DNA of 6,939 nt, from positions 5,902-12,840 of the forward strand of contig PFDM01000043.1 of assembly GCA_002772825.1 (NCBI GenBank), read 5' to 3'. The notes below the pieces were generated by a model. That model made no database searches. It saw only the letters and a program-made list of their open reading frames with translations, and was not told the DNA's origin. The translations under genes and the position numbers were made by a program. Source of the stretch: Parcubacteria group bacterium CG10_big_fil_rev_8_21_14_0_10_38_31. GTDB taxonomy: Bacteria; Patescibacteriota; Minisyncoccia; GCA-002772825. Each line of letters starts with the position of its first letter. Within the stretch, counting starts at the first letter, position 1. Positions 1 through 5,796 of the stretch are shown here, one piece after another.

Positions 1-1
1 T

Positions 2-100
2 GCTAAGAAATGTCTTTTAGAAGAACATATTCCTAACGCTTCTCCTGATTGTGATTATTGTAATTATATATCGGCCGTTCGTAGTGTGAGCAATAGCTAG
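2..100 (+). CDS. C-terminal fragment of upstream gene, possibly PD-(D/E)XK-type nuclease
   Basis: Frame 2 is open from the window edge to a TAG at 98-100, giving about 32 residues that must be the end of a gene starting outside the window. The visible tail includes CLLEEHIP followed by PDCDYCNY, a Cys-rich end with a CxxC pair. I associate endings of this form (an 'IP-x-PDC-x-YC-x-Y' pattern) with PD-(D/E)XK nuclease-superfamily proteins of Patescibacteria, where C-terminal cysteines accompany a RecB/Cas4-like fold. That link is from memory of the family style; no catalytic motif lies in the part shown. The next gene starts 44 bp downstream on the same strand. Confidence is high for a gene end and low for the family. 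Confidence 0.45.
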   Translation, partial: AKKCLLEEHIPNASPDCDYCNYISAVRSVSNS

Positions 101-144
101 CCAATATCGTCTTTTTATTATTTTTCTATTAGAATAAACAACAG

Positions 145-603
145 ATGAAACATAATAAACATCTTCTTATTCTTTCCTTGTTTCTGTTCGCATTGTTATT
201 TGTCGGCATTGTCGGTGTTTTTGGGGCGAGTTTTTTTGTATTTAGGAAGATAAATACAAAGGAGGTAGTGGATAACAAATATAGTGTTACAGGTTCAAGG
301 GAGTTGGTGCGTGATTGGATTATGGTAAACGCCTCTACTTATAAGTTTGACGGTTCAGGCCTTACTTTCAGAGGATACAAGAAACTTGATTGCGCCTTTT
401 GTTATGAATTTACTTTCGGGTTTGACTCAAGGAATGTCGGCTATGGAGATCGGATAGATAGTGAGCTTGTATCAAGTACTACGGCTCATAGTCTTATGAT
501 AGTTTCTGAGACGGGTATGATTTCAAGGGCTATCACAGATGGTAAGTATGACGAGATGAAAGGCGAGTTGATACAGGAAGAGACATTTAGACAATTAGAG
601 TAA
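145..603 (+). CDS. Membrane-anchored hypothetical protein with CxxC motif
   Basis: This 152-residue protein is of unknown function. Residues 1-6 are basic (MKHNKH) and are followed by one long hydrophobic segment at about 7-33. This suggests a single N-terminal membrane anchor with the remaining ~118 residues outside the cytoplasm. There is no lipobox. The outer part has a CxxC pair (C83, C86) in the context LDCAFCYEF, then an SRNVGYGDR stretch at about 95-103 and an ITDGKYDEM stretch near 130-138. Similar small domains (a CPxCYEF-like strand followed by SRxxGYGDR) occur, as I recall, in unannotated bacterial and archaeal secreted proteins; I cannot name a family. No SD precedes the ATG. The CxxC could bind metal or form a disulfide; that is inference. 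Confidence 0.72.
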   Translation: MKHNKHLLILSLFLFALLFVGIVGVFGASFFVFRKINTKEVVDNKYSVTGSRELVRDWIMVNASTYKFDGSGLTFRGYKKLDCAFCYEFTFGFDSRNVGYGDRIDSELVSSTTAHSLMIVSETGMISRAITDGKYDEMKGELIQEETFRQLE

Positions 604-607
604 ATTA

Positions 608-1849
<1,242 letters not shown>

Positions 1850-1874
1850 TTCTAGAATAGTGCGATAGGAGAAT

Positions 1875-2399
1875 TTAGTCAGAAATGAGTATCTCGTATA
1901 TGTCATCAGCGTCATAAAGATTATTTCCTTGGCCGTTAGGGCCATAAGAGCCGATGACTACGGCATTTGTTGTCCCCCCGCCTGGCTCAATATCATAATC
2001 CGTATCAAAGAAATACTCATTACCCCAAGGGTCAAGTGAGATAGTATGGATATAAGGACCACTCCAGTTTGGGTAATTTCCGTCAGTCTGCATTAGTCCG
2101 CCTGCCTGGGAAGACAATGCGTTGGAACATCCGTCGTCGCAGAGCTCATTGCTGGGCAGTGGACACCCTAGGGGTAAGTTCGTGCAGACGATACCGGGTG
2201 TCTGGTGGCCAGGCCACTGTGAAGTGTCTCCCTCAAGCATAGTGATTGCAGTTGAGATTTGCCTTAATTCACTACGAACTTTGGCTATTTTTGCCTTTTC
2301 TCTTGCAGTGCTTAAGGAAGCCATAACAACGGAAGATAATATCCCAATAATGGCAATGACTACCAATAATTCAATTAATGTAAAACCTTTTTTATCCAT
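1875..2399 (-). CDS. Type IV pilin-like / GspG-type pseudopilin
   Basis: This 174-residue protein has a classic class III signal: MDKKG then [16 protein letters not shown]. Prepilin peptidase would cut after G5 and methylate F6, and E10 is the +5 glutamate needed for assembly. The hydrophobic helix runs to about residue 30 and continues into a charged amphipathic helix ([15 protein letters not shown]). The C-terminal part has the DPWGNEY motif (123-129) and SYGPNGQG (151-158), typical of GspG-like major pseudopilins, where this region forms a calcium-binding loop. Four cysteines (72, 79, 87, 91) may form disulfides. The gene is alone on the minus strand, convergent with tgt (25-bp gap). No assembly ATPase, platform protein or PilD is in the window. 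A minus-strand -10-like TATACT lies at 2412-2417, which would leave a very short leader; no SD is seen. Confidence 0.92.
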   Translation of the reverse strand: MDKKGFTLIELLVVIAIIGILSSVVMASLSTAREKAKIAKVRSELRQISTAITMLEGDTSQWPGHQTPGIVCTNLPLGCPLPSNELCDDGCSNALSSQAGGLMQTDGNYPNWSGPYIHTISLDPWGNEYFFDTDYDIEPGGGTTNAVVIGSYGPNGQGNNLYDADDIYEILISD

Positions 2400-2483
2400 A
2401 AATATTTATTTAGTATAATATATTTTTATAAATAAGCTACTGGGTTTTAATCTAAAGAGTGCAATATGTTTCTGAAATTAGAC

Positions 2484-2553
2484 ATTTTTAAACGGCTCAA
2501 CCCGTCCGCCAGCTGGCGGACGGGTTGAGCCGTTTAATGAGCCGTTTAAAAAT
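2484..2553. repeat. 50-bp perfect palindrome with a 12-bp tandem duplication of its right arm
   Basis: Positions 2488-2537 are a perfect palindrome centred between 2512 and 2513; the core is GTCCGCCAGCTGGCGGAC. TGAGCCGTTTAA at 2526-2537 is repeated immediately at 2538-2549. The left arm at 2484-2499 also pairs perfectly over 16 bp with the second copy (2538-2553), so two alternative cruciforms are possible. The element sits between divergent transcription units and has no T-run after it, so it is not a standard terminator. The GTCCGCCAGCTGGCGGAC core resembles palindromic repeats I recall as common in Parcubacteria contigs. A dispersed REP-like repeat is the likeliest explanation. Confidence 0.88.
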
Positions 2554-2627
2554 AGATGATTTTAAATTAAATAAGTATATTTTTTACATAATCGTAAGTT
2601 TTATATACCCGGCGGACTTGACACGTG

Positions 2628-2636
2628 TGTTATAAT
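2628..2636 (+). promoter_or_regulatory. Extended -10 promoter (TGTTATAAT)
   Basis: TG at 2628-2629, one base, then a consensus TATAAT at 2631-2636 make an extended -10 element, predicting a start near 2643. No -35-like hexamer stands at 16-18 bp. A TTGACA at 2618-2623 is only 7 bp away, too close to act with this -10. Between them lies the 8-bp palindrome ACACGTGT (2621-2628), which could be an operator. The element would drive the short transcript ending near 2778. Confidence 0.6.
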
Positions 2637-2642
2637 GTAATT

Positions 2643-2778
2643 AAGTAGTGAAAGAACATTAAAGAAAGGAGGTAAAAAAGAATGAAGAGATTTACCATTC
2701 CAAGGGTGGCCCACTGCAGTGACGGTTGCCGAACAAGGGGTGGCGGGCGAGATTCAAGCCCGTCACCCTATTTTTTTT
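2643..2778 (+). ncRNA. Predicted ~136-nt structured leader or small RNA
   Basis: The predicted transcript runs from the extended -10 to the T-run at 2771-2778. It contains a perfect SD (AAAGGAGG, 2665-2672) and two hairpins. Hairpin 1 (2705-2730) pairs GGUGGCC with GGUUGCC, continues as CAC/GUG and closes on a UGCA loop, with AC bulged at 2722-2723. Hairpin 2 (2737-2769) is the terminator. The first GGGUGGC (2704-2710) could instead pair with GUCACCC (2762-2768), the 3' arm of the terminator, so a switch between two folds is possible. It might be an attenuator for the gene at 2988, a leader-peptide mRNA or an independent small RNA. I recognise no known RNA family. Confidence 0.45.
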
Positions 2779-2885
2779 ATAAAAATGACCTAAGAAAAAC
2801 ATACAAGGGACAGTCCTTTGTAAAGCTTGACAAGAAAAATGTATTATGTAAACTAAGCTCTTGTTTCCGCATAGTGCGGAATTAG
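2682..2885 (+). CDS. Doubtful small ORF that runs through a terminator
   Basis: The frame encodes 67 residues starting MKRFTIPRVAHCSDGC. Its ATG is nine bases after a perfect AGGAGG, the best SD in the window, so translation starting here is believable. The coding content is odd. Residues 12-29 (Cys, Gly, Arg, Ser and Pro rich) coincide with the two RNA hairpins, and the following Tyr/Phe-rich stretch is the terminator T-run. The stop (2883-2885) lies about 105 bases beyond the terminator, so most transcripts would end with no stop codon. It may be a leader peptide whose translation affects termination, an arfA-like non-stop message, or a false frame over an RNA gene. I see no known domain and no membrane segment. 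Confidence 0.25.
   Translation: MKRFTIPRVAHCSDGCRTRGGGRDSSPSPYFFYKNDLRKTYKGQSFVKLDKKNVLCKLSSCFRIVRN
2737..2778 (+). terminator. Strong intrinsic terminator
   Basis: A 12-bp stem pairs GGGGTGGCGGGC (2737-2748) with GCCCGTCACCCT (2758-2769), including two G-U pairs, around a 9-nt loop. It is followed by A and eight T (2771-2778). This is a textbook intrinsic terminator and lies inside the frame of the small ORF at 2682. Confidence 0.85.
2803..2821. promoter_or_regulatory. Palindrome ACAAGGGAC-A-GTCCTTTGT
   Basis: Nine-base arms around a central A match except at one position, which would be a G-U pair in RNA. It lies 25 bp after the terminator and just upstream of a TTGACA -35 candidate at 2827. 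That placement suits an operator for the downstream promoter, but no binding family can be named. Confidence 0.35.
2827..2854 (+). promoter_or_regulatory. Candidate promoter for the gene at 2988
   Basis: A consensus TTGACA (2827-2832), a 16-bp spacer and a weak -10 TAAACT (2849-2854) preceded by TG would start transcription near 2861. This leaves a leader of about 127 nt containing three small inverted repeats. A second possible -10 is TATAAT at 2891-2896, but it has no -35 at normal spacing. Confidence 0.45.
2865..2881. repeat. Palindrome TTCCGCA-TAG-TGCGGAA (copy 1 of CGCATAGTGCG)
   Basis: Perfect 7-bp arms flank a TAG centre. The inner 11 bases CGCATAGTGCG (2868-2878) recur exactly at 2939-2949. 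The two copies have the same orientation, are 71 bp apart centre to centre, and both lie in the leader of the gene at 2988. Paired operators for a dimeric repressor, or two RNA hairpins, would both fit. Confidence 0.6.
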
Positions 2886-2907
2886 TTCTTTATAATAATT
2901 TTAGCTA

Positions 2908-2926
2908 CATCCTCGGCAAAAGGATG
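2908..2926 (+). repeat. 5' hairpin CATCCT-CGGCAAA-AGGATG, partner of the one at 3817
   Basis: A perfect 6-bp stem encloses a 7-nt loop. Thirteen bases (2911-2923, CCTCGGCAAAAGG) are the exact reverse complement of 3820-3832, beyond the stop of the gene at 2988. The loop CGGCAAA is fully complementary to the loop of the 3' hairpin. It lies about 60 bp before the start codon. Confidence 0.7.
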
Positions 2927-2938
2927 AGTAGTGAAAGG

Positions 2939-2949
2939 CGCATAGTGCG
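2939..2949. repeat. Palindrome CGCATAGTGCG (copy 2)
   Basis: This is an exact copy of the core of the palindrome at 2865-2881, with 4-bp arms around TAG. Outside the 11 shared bases the flanks differ (GG/TG here, TTC/GAA in copy 1), so the conserved part is the 11-mer itself. It ends 38 bp before the start codon at 2988. Confidence 0.55.
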
Positions 2950-2987
2950 TGAGAATATTTATACAAAAACAAAAAAGAGGGTAAAAA

Positions 2988-3806
2988 ATGGCAAAAATGA
3001 TGGAGATTAAAGAGCAGGTGGTCGGGGGGTTTAAGGGGTTTAATATACCAGAAGCACGGAAGACAGCTGGTGTCATCATTACACCTGCCGGTTTTCGGAC
3101 GTTCAAGACGAGTGATGACCTGTCACTTCTGGACCAGCTTCTTCACCCCGTGGCAATGCTTAACGGAATAGCCATAGGGAGTATCGACTCGGTAGGCACA
3201 TCGCCTGCCGGAAAGATCCTCTTCGGGGTTGACTGTCTCCTGACAGTCCCTATAAAGGACGCCGTCGTTGACATAGCCACAGGAACAAGAGGATACACGT
3301 CCGTGTTTCCTCTCAACCGTAACTTATTAAAGAAGAGCGATGTGAGCTATTATATCGCCAACGATAAGGGAGACATCCTCAAGGCACTTCCGGTGTTCAT
3401 GAAAAACGCCCGGCTGGACCTAACCTCAGAAGCCATTGTGTATTCAAAGGACGGCGGAGTCTTTGTCATAGGGATCACGGACATCGTCAACGAGAACTTT
3501 TCCGCGGGGAAGTTCATCGCCAAAGTCGGCGCGGAGATCATCTTTATGGACAGAGTCCAGGAGGATGAGAAGACAGGGAGAACCAAGATCATCGCCACGA
3601 CCAAGAACGACGGCAAATGGATACATCTTCCCGATATCAACTCTTTGCTTCAGGGAGAGAGGGTTTTACCCGCCACGATGTCAGACGTCAAGATCCCGAC
3701 CATATTCAAGGATACACCTCCTCAGGCCCTGGTCGCCTGCGGACAGAAGATCGTCGGGATCTTCCCTAACGCCATCGGCATCGCGCCGATGATGCAGGGA
3801 GCCTAG
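2988..3806 (+). CDS. Hypothetical protein, compositionally atypical, no recognised family
   Basis: This 272-residue protein belongs to no family I recognise. It is a mixed, evenly distributed sequence with no signal peptide, no clear membrane helix, one tryptophan (W211) and two cysteines (C83, C251), which suggests a soluble cytoplasmic alpha/beta protein. Hydrophobic, Gly-rich strands recur (GVIITPAGF at 28-36, GGVFVIGIT at 156-164, GQKIVGIFPNAIGIAP at 252-267). M1 is chosen over M4 and M5 because GAGG at 2977-2980 is seven bases before it. Codons ending in C are common (ATC, GTC, GCC, CTC). One sampled 60-base line has 33 G/C, against 22 in a sampled line of pgk. The gene has its own promoter candidate and terminator and is bracketed by two related hairpins. 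The difference could mean recent transfer or strong codon optimisation of an abundant protein. Function is unknown. Confidence 0.8.
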   Translation: MAKMMEIKEQVVGGFKGFNIPEARKTAGVIITPAGFRTFKTSDDLSLLDQLLHPVAMLNGIAIGSIDSVGTSPAGKILFGVDCLLTVPIKDAVVDIATGTRGYTSVFPLNRNLLKKSDVSYYIANDKGDILKALPVFMKNARLDLTSEAIVYSKDGGVFVIGITDIVNENFSAGKFIAKVGAEIIFMDRVQEDEKTGRTKIIATTKNDGKWIHLPDINSLLQGERVLPATMSDVKIPTIFKDTPPQALVACGQKIVGIFPNAIGIAPMMQGA

Positions 3807-3816
3807 ACTACCATAA

Positions 3817-3835
3817 AAACCTTTTGCCGAGGTTT
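3817..3835 (+). repeat. 3' hairpin AAACCT-TTTGCCG-AGGTTT, partner of the one at 2908
   Basis: A perfect 6-bp stem closes a 7-nt loop between the stop codon at 3806 and the terminator at 3843. The central 13 bases (3820-3832) are the reverse complement of 2911-2923. The lower three pairs (AAA/TTT) differ from those of the 5' hairpin (CAT/ATG) but still pair, which argues that the fold itself is under selection. Confidence 0.7.
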
Positions 3836-3842
3836 GTAACGA

Positions 3843-3876
3843 CCCCAGATTCGCCACGGCGAATCTGGGGTTTTTT
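3843..3876 (+). terminator. Intrinsic terminator of the atypical gene
   Basis: The 13-base arms CCCCAGATTCGCC (3843-3855) and GGCGAATCTGGGG (3858-3870) are perfectly complementary. Six T follow (3871-3876). The arms are separated by only two bases, so the last pair probably opens to give a 4-nt loop. It separates the atypical gene from the downstream operon. Confidence 0.92.
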
Positions 3877-3894
3877 ATTTCAACAGGTTCATTT

Positions 3895-3903
3895 TGTTAT
3901 AAA
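3895..3903 (+). promoter_or_regulatory. Extended -10 promoter of the flavoprotein-mgtC-tpiA-pgk operon
   Basis: TG, one base, then TATAAA (3898-3903) make an extended -10 very like the TGTTATAAT at 2628. No convincing -35 is present. It lies just after the upstream terminator, where a new transcription unit must begin. A start near 3910 would place the ATG at 3903 inside the promoter and favours ATG 3930 for the first gene. Confidence 0.5.
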
Positions 3904-3929
3904 TGAAAAATAGTTTATTATGTTTCCAT

Positions 3930-4511
3930 ATGAGTAAAAAGATAACAATCATATTAGGCCACCCGTCTCGTGAGAGTTTTTGCGGTTCTATAATGCAAAG
4001 TTATGTAGAAGGGGCGAGAGAAAATGGCGCGGAAGTGAGAGAGATTCACCTCGGTGATTTGAAGTTTGACCCTATATTATGGAAAGGGTATTCGGCCATC
4101 CAAGAGCTTGAGGAAGATCTGAAGAAGACTCAGGAGGATATGCGCTGGGCGGATCATCTGGTGTTTATATACCCGACTTGGTGGGGAGGAATGCCGGCTT
4201 TGATGAAGGGTTTTGTAGATAGAATCTTTTTGCCTGGTTTTGGTTTTAAATTTCACAAAGGTCAACCTTACCCGGACAGGCTTTTATCAGGAAAGAGCGC
4301 TCGGCTTATCGTAACTATGGACAATAAACAAAAGATGACAGAGAAGCTTTTCGGCGCGCCGAGTGTCGTTGCTTTAAAAAATATTGTCTTGGAATTTTGC
4401 GGTGTTAGCCCTGTTGATTTATTGATAATAAGCTCACTTAGGACATTTGATGATGAAAAGAAGAAAGAATTACTCCTTGATATTAAAGAGAAAGGGAGGA
4501 AATTTTTATAA
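3930..4511 (+). CDS. NAD(P)H dehydrogenase (quinone)-like flavoprotein, flavodoxin-2 fold
   Basis: With the start at 3930 this is a 193-residue cytosolic flavoprotein of the NQO1/MdaB/KefF superfamily (flavodoxin-like fold). Members move two electrons from NAD(P)H through FMN or FAD to quinones or related acceptors. ILGHPSRESF, ten to twenty residues in, is the phosphate-binding beta1-loop. EVREIHLGDLKFDPIL matches the second strand region of the family. The FIYPTWWGGMPALMKGFVDRIF block, followed by PGFGFKF, is the most diagnostic motif. An upstream in-frame ATG at 3903 would add nine residues (MKNSLLCFH), but it overlaps the predicted -10 and the family usually begins right before the first strand, as MSKKITIILGHP does. 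Neither start has an SD. It is first in a tight four-gene run. The substrate cannot be told from sequence. Confidence 0.88.
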   Translation: MSKKITIILGHPSRESFCGSIMQSYVEGARENGAEVREIHLGDLKFDPILWKGYSAIQELEEDLKKTQEDMRWADHLVFIYPTWWGGMPALMKGFVDRIFLPGFGFKFHKGQPYPDRLLSGKSARLIVTMDNKQKMTEKLFGAPSVVALKNIVLEFCGVSPVDLLIISSLRTFDDEKKKELLLDIKEKGRKFL

Positions 4512-4526
4512 TTTAAATTTATAATT

Positions 4527-4991
4527 ATGGAATTATCACTTATTCAGAATCTAAATATATTTCTTCAGTTGATTGTAGCCGCTCTCTTAGGCGGTGTCAT
4601 AGGTATAGAGAGGTCTGTCGCTCATAAGACAGCGGGCATGAGGACTTATGCTTTAGTGAGTATGAGCGCCTCTCTTTTTATAATTATCTCAAATGTAGTG
4701 ACAACACAATACATAGGTATTACAAATTTTGATCCGCTCCGAGTCGCTTCTCAGGTTGTCGTGGGTATCGGTTTTATCGGCGCCGGTCTCATCATCTTCA
4801 AGAGGTCTAAGTTAAGGGGACTTACTACCGCGGCTGGTCTGTGGATGGCAGCCGGTATAGGTATGGCTGTTGGCTATGAACTCTACGCCATTGCTGTATT
4901 CGTGAGTGCTCTTACTATATTTATTTTTACCATTATGTGGATTATAGAAGATAAGGTGAAAAAAAATATAAAACTTGATAAGAAGAAATAA
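4527..4991 (+). CDS. MgtC/SapB-family membrane protein
   Basis: This 154-residue membrane protein has about four or five hydrophobic segments (roughly 10-27, 40-57, 74-92, 103-118, 120-140) and a basic C-terminal tail (DKVKKNIKLDKKK). The family signature is complete: LLGGVIGIER (20-29), KTAGMRTYALV (34-44), FDPLRVASQVVVGIGFIGAGLI (68-89) and LRGLTTAAGLWMAAGIGMAVG (96-116). In pathogens MgtC helps growth at low magnesium and modulates the F-type ATPase. The short form here lacks the C-terminal soluble domain of Salmonella MgtC and resembles SapB/YhiD-type members, whose role is poorly known. It lies 15 bp after the flavoprotein and 5 bp before tpiA, so it is almost certainly co-transcribed. 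Translation probably lacks SD guidance. Confidence 0.92.
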   Translation: MELSLIQNLNIFLQLIVAALLGGVIGIERSVAHKTAGMRTYALVSMSASLFIIISNVVTTQYIGITNFDPLRVASQVVVGIGFIGAGLIIFKRSKLRGLTTAAGLWMAAGIGMAVGYELYAIAVFVSALTIFIFTIMWIIEDKVKKNIKLDKKK

Positions 4992-4996
4992 TTTCT

Positions 4997-5785
4997 ATGG
5001 CAAAAAAGTTAATTATCGCTAATTGGAAGATGAGTCCTGCTGACAAAGAGACTGCAAAGAAATTCTTTATCTCCGCTCAGAAAAATTCTCGTAATTTAAA
5101 AAATGTTGACGTTGTCGTATGTCCACCTTTTGTTTATCTGGGTGTATTTCCCCCATCCGTCCAAGGTGGACCTCGCACTCATGGCCAAATAACCTTGGGC
5201 GCTCAAGATATCTTTTGGGATGAGAAGAAGACATCTTACACGGGCGAAGTGTCAGCCACGATGCTTAAGAAACTCGGAGTAAAATATGTGATTATCGGTC
5301 ACTCTGAGAGAAGAGAGTATCTAGGGGAAGATAATTTAATAGTGAATAAGAAGGTGAAGTATGCGCTTCTTGCCGGACTTAAGGTTGTGCTTTGTGTCGG
5401 CGAGAAGAAACGAGATGAAGATGGCGAGTATTTTAATTTTATAAAGACGGAGATACAGGAAGGTCTTAAGTCTGTGCCAAATAAATTAGTAAATAATCTA
5501 ATAGTGGCTTATGAACCTATCTGGGCGATAGGCAAGTCCGGTAAGAACGCTGATTCTCCTGAAAAAGTTTTTGAAATATCAATTTACATTAAGAAAGTTC
5601 TTGTCGGTATCTTTGGCAGGCAGAAAGGTGAAAATATACCAATACTCTATGGCGGTTCGGTAGACACTAAAAATACTAAAGGATTTCTTTCTCTGGGTGG
5701 AGTAGTCGGTCTTCTTGTCGGGCACAAGTCCCTAGAGCCCGAAGCTTTCAAAGAGATAGTAGAGATAGCAAATAGTATAAAATAA
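4997..5785 (+). CDS. tpiA: Triosephosphate isomerase
   Basis: The enzyme interconverts dihydroxyacetone phosphate and glyceraldehyde 3-phosphate in glycolysis, as a cytosolic TIM barrel. All catalytic residues are present in 262 residues: N9 and K11 (ANWKM), H102 (IIGHSERRE) and E173 (AYEPIWAIG). The phosphate-binding loops are the loop-6 region after AIG (178 onward, KSGKNADSPE instead of the common TGKTA), YGGSV (218-222) and GLLVGHKSL (238-246, where GG is more usual than GH). Between PPFVYL and LGAQ there are about five extra residues compared with E. coli (about 50-66, Pro/Gly/Arg rich). The gene starts 5 bp after mgtC and is followed by pgk after 11 bp, an operon of two connected glycolytic steps. 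No SD is seen. Confidence 0.97.
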   Translation: MAKKLIIANWKMSPADKETAKKFFISAQKNSRNLKNVDVVVCPPFVYLGVFPPSVQGGPRTHGQITLGAQDIFWDEKKTSYTGEVSATMLKKLGVKYVIIGHSERREYLGEDNLIVNKKVKYALLAGLKVVLCVGEKKRDEDGEYFNFIKTEIQEGLKSVPNKLVNNLIVAYEPIWAIGKSGKNADSPEKVFEISIYIKKVLVGIFGRQKGENIPILYGGSVDTKNTKGFLSLGGVVGLLVGHKSLEPEAFKEIVEIANSIK

Positions 5786-5796
5786 TAATTTTAAAT

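Larger units (their letters stand above)
2400..2987. other. 588-bp regulatory/repeat region without a confident gene
   Basis: This stretch separates the pseudopilin (leftward) from the atypical gene at 2988 (rightward). It holds the 50-bp palindrome, an extended -10 promoter, a short structured transcript ending at a terminator, a short palindrome (2803-2821), a second promoter candidate, two copies of an 11-bp palindrome and a small hairpin. Each is listed separately. The only open frame with a good start is the doubtful ORF at 2682-2885. The 11-mer AGTAGTGAAAG occurs twice, at 2644-2654 and 2927-2937, shortly before each of the two SD sequences. Confidence 0.7.

Noticed and set aside
2618..2636. 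TTGACA and TATAAT read as a normal promoter pair.
   Set aside because: The spacer is 7 bp, far below 16-18 bp. Only the extended -10 is kept.
2704..2769. A tRNA-like fold: GGGTGGC could pair with GTCACCC as an acceptor stem, and the 3' part includes TTCAAGC.
   Set aside because: The T-arm would need a 7-nt loop but the actual stem closes a 9-nt loop; there is no D-arm or anticodon arm of proper size, and the total length is about 65 nt. The T-run shows a terminator instead.
2703..2778. T-box riboswitch: AGGGTGG-like stretches and a following terminator resemble the end of a T-box leader.
   Set aside because: The predicted leader is too short for Stem I and a specifier loop, the full AGGGTGGNACCGCG sequence is absent, and the downstream gene is not a tRNA synthetase or amino-acid gene.
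3350..3792. Open frames on both strands overlapping the unknown gene (for example 3350-3640 minus, 3565-3792 plus).
   Set aside because: They lie wholly inside a longer frame with its own SD, promoter candidate and terminator, and their translations look like shadows of C-rich third positions.
4507..4525. Two TATAAT hexamers before the MgtC-family gene as an internal promoter.
   Set aside because: The segment is nearly pure A/T, no -35 is present, one copy overlaps the stop codon and the other touches the start codon. Co-transcription explains the layout.
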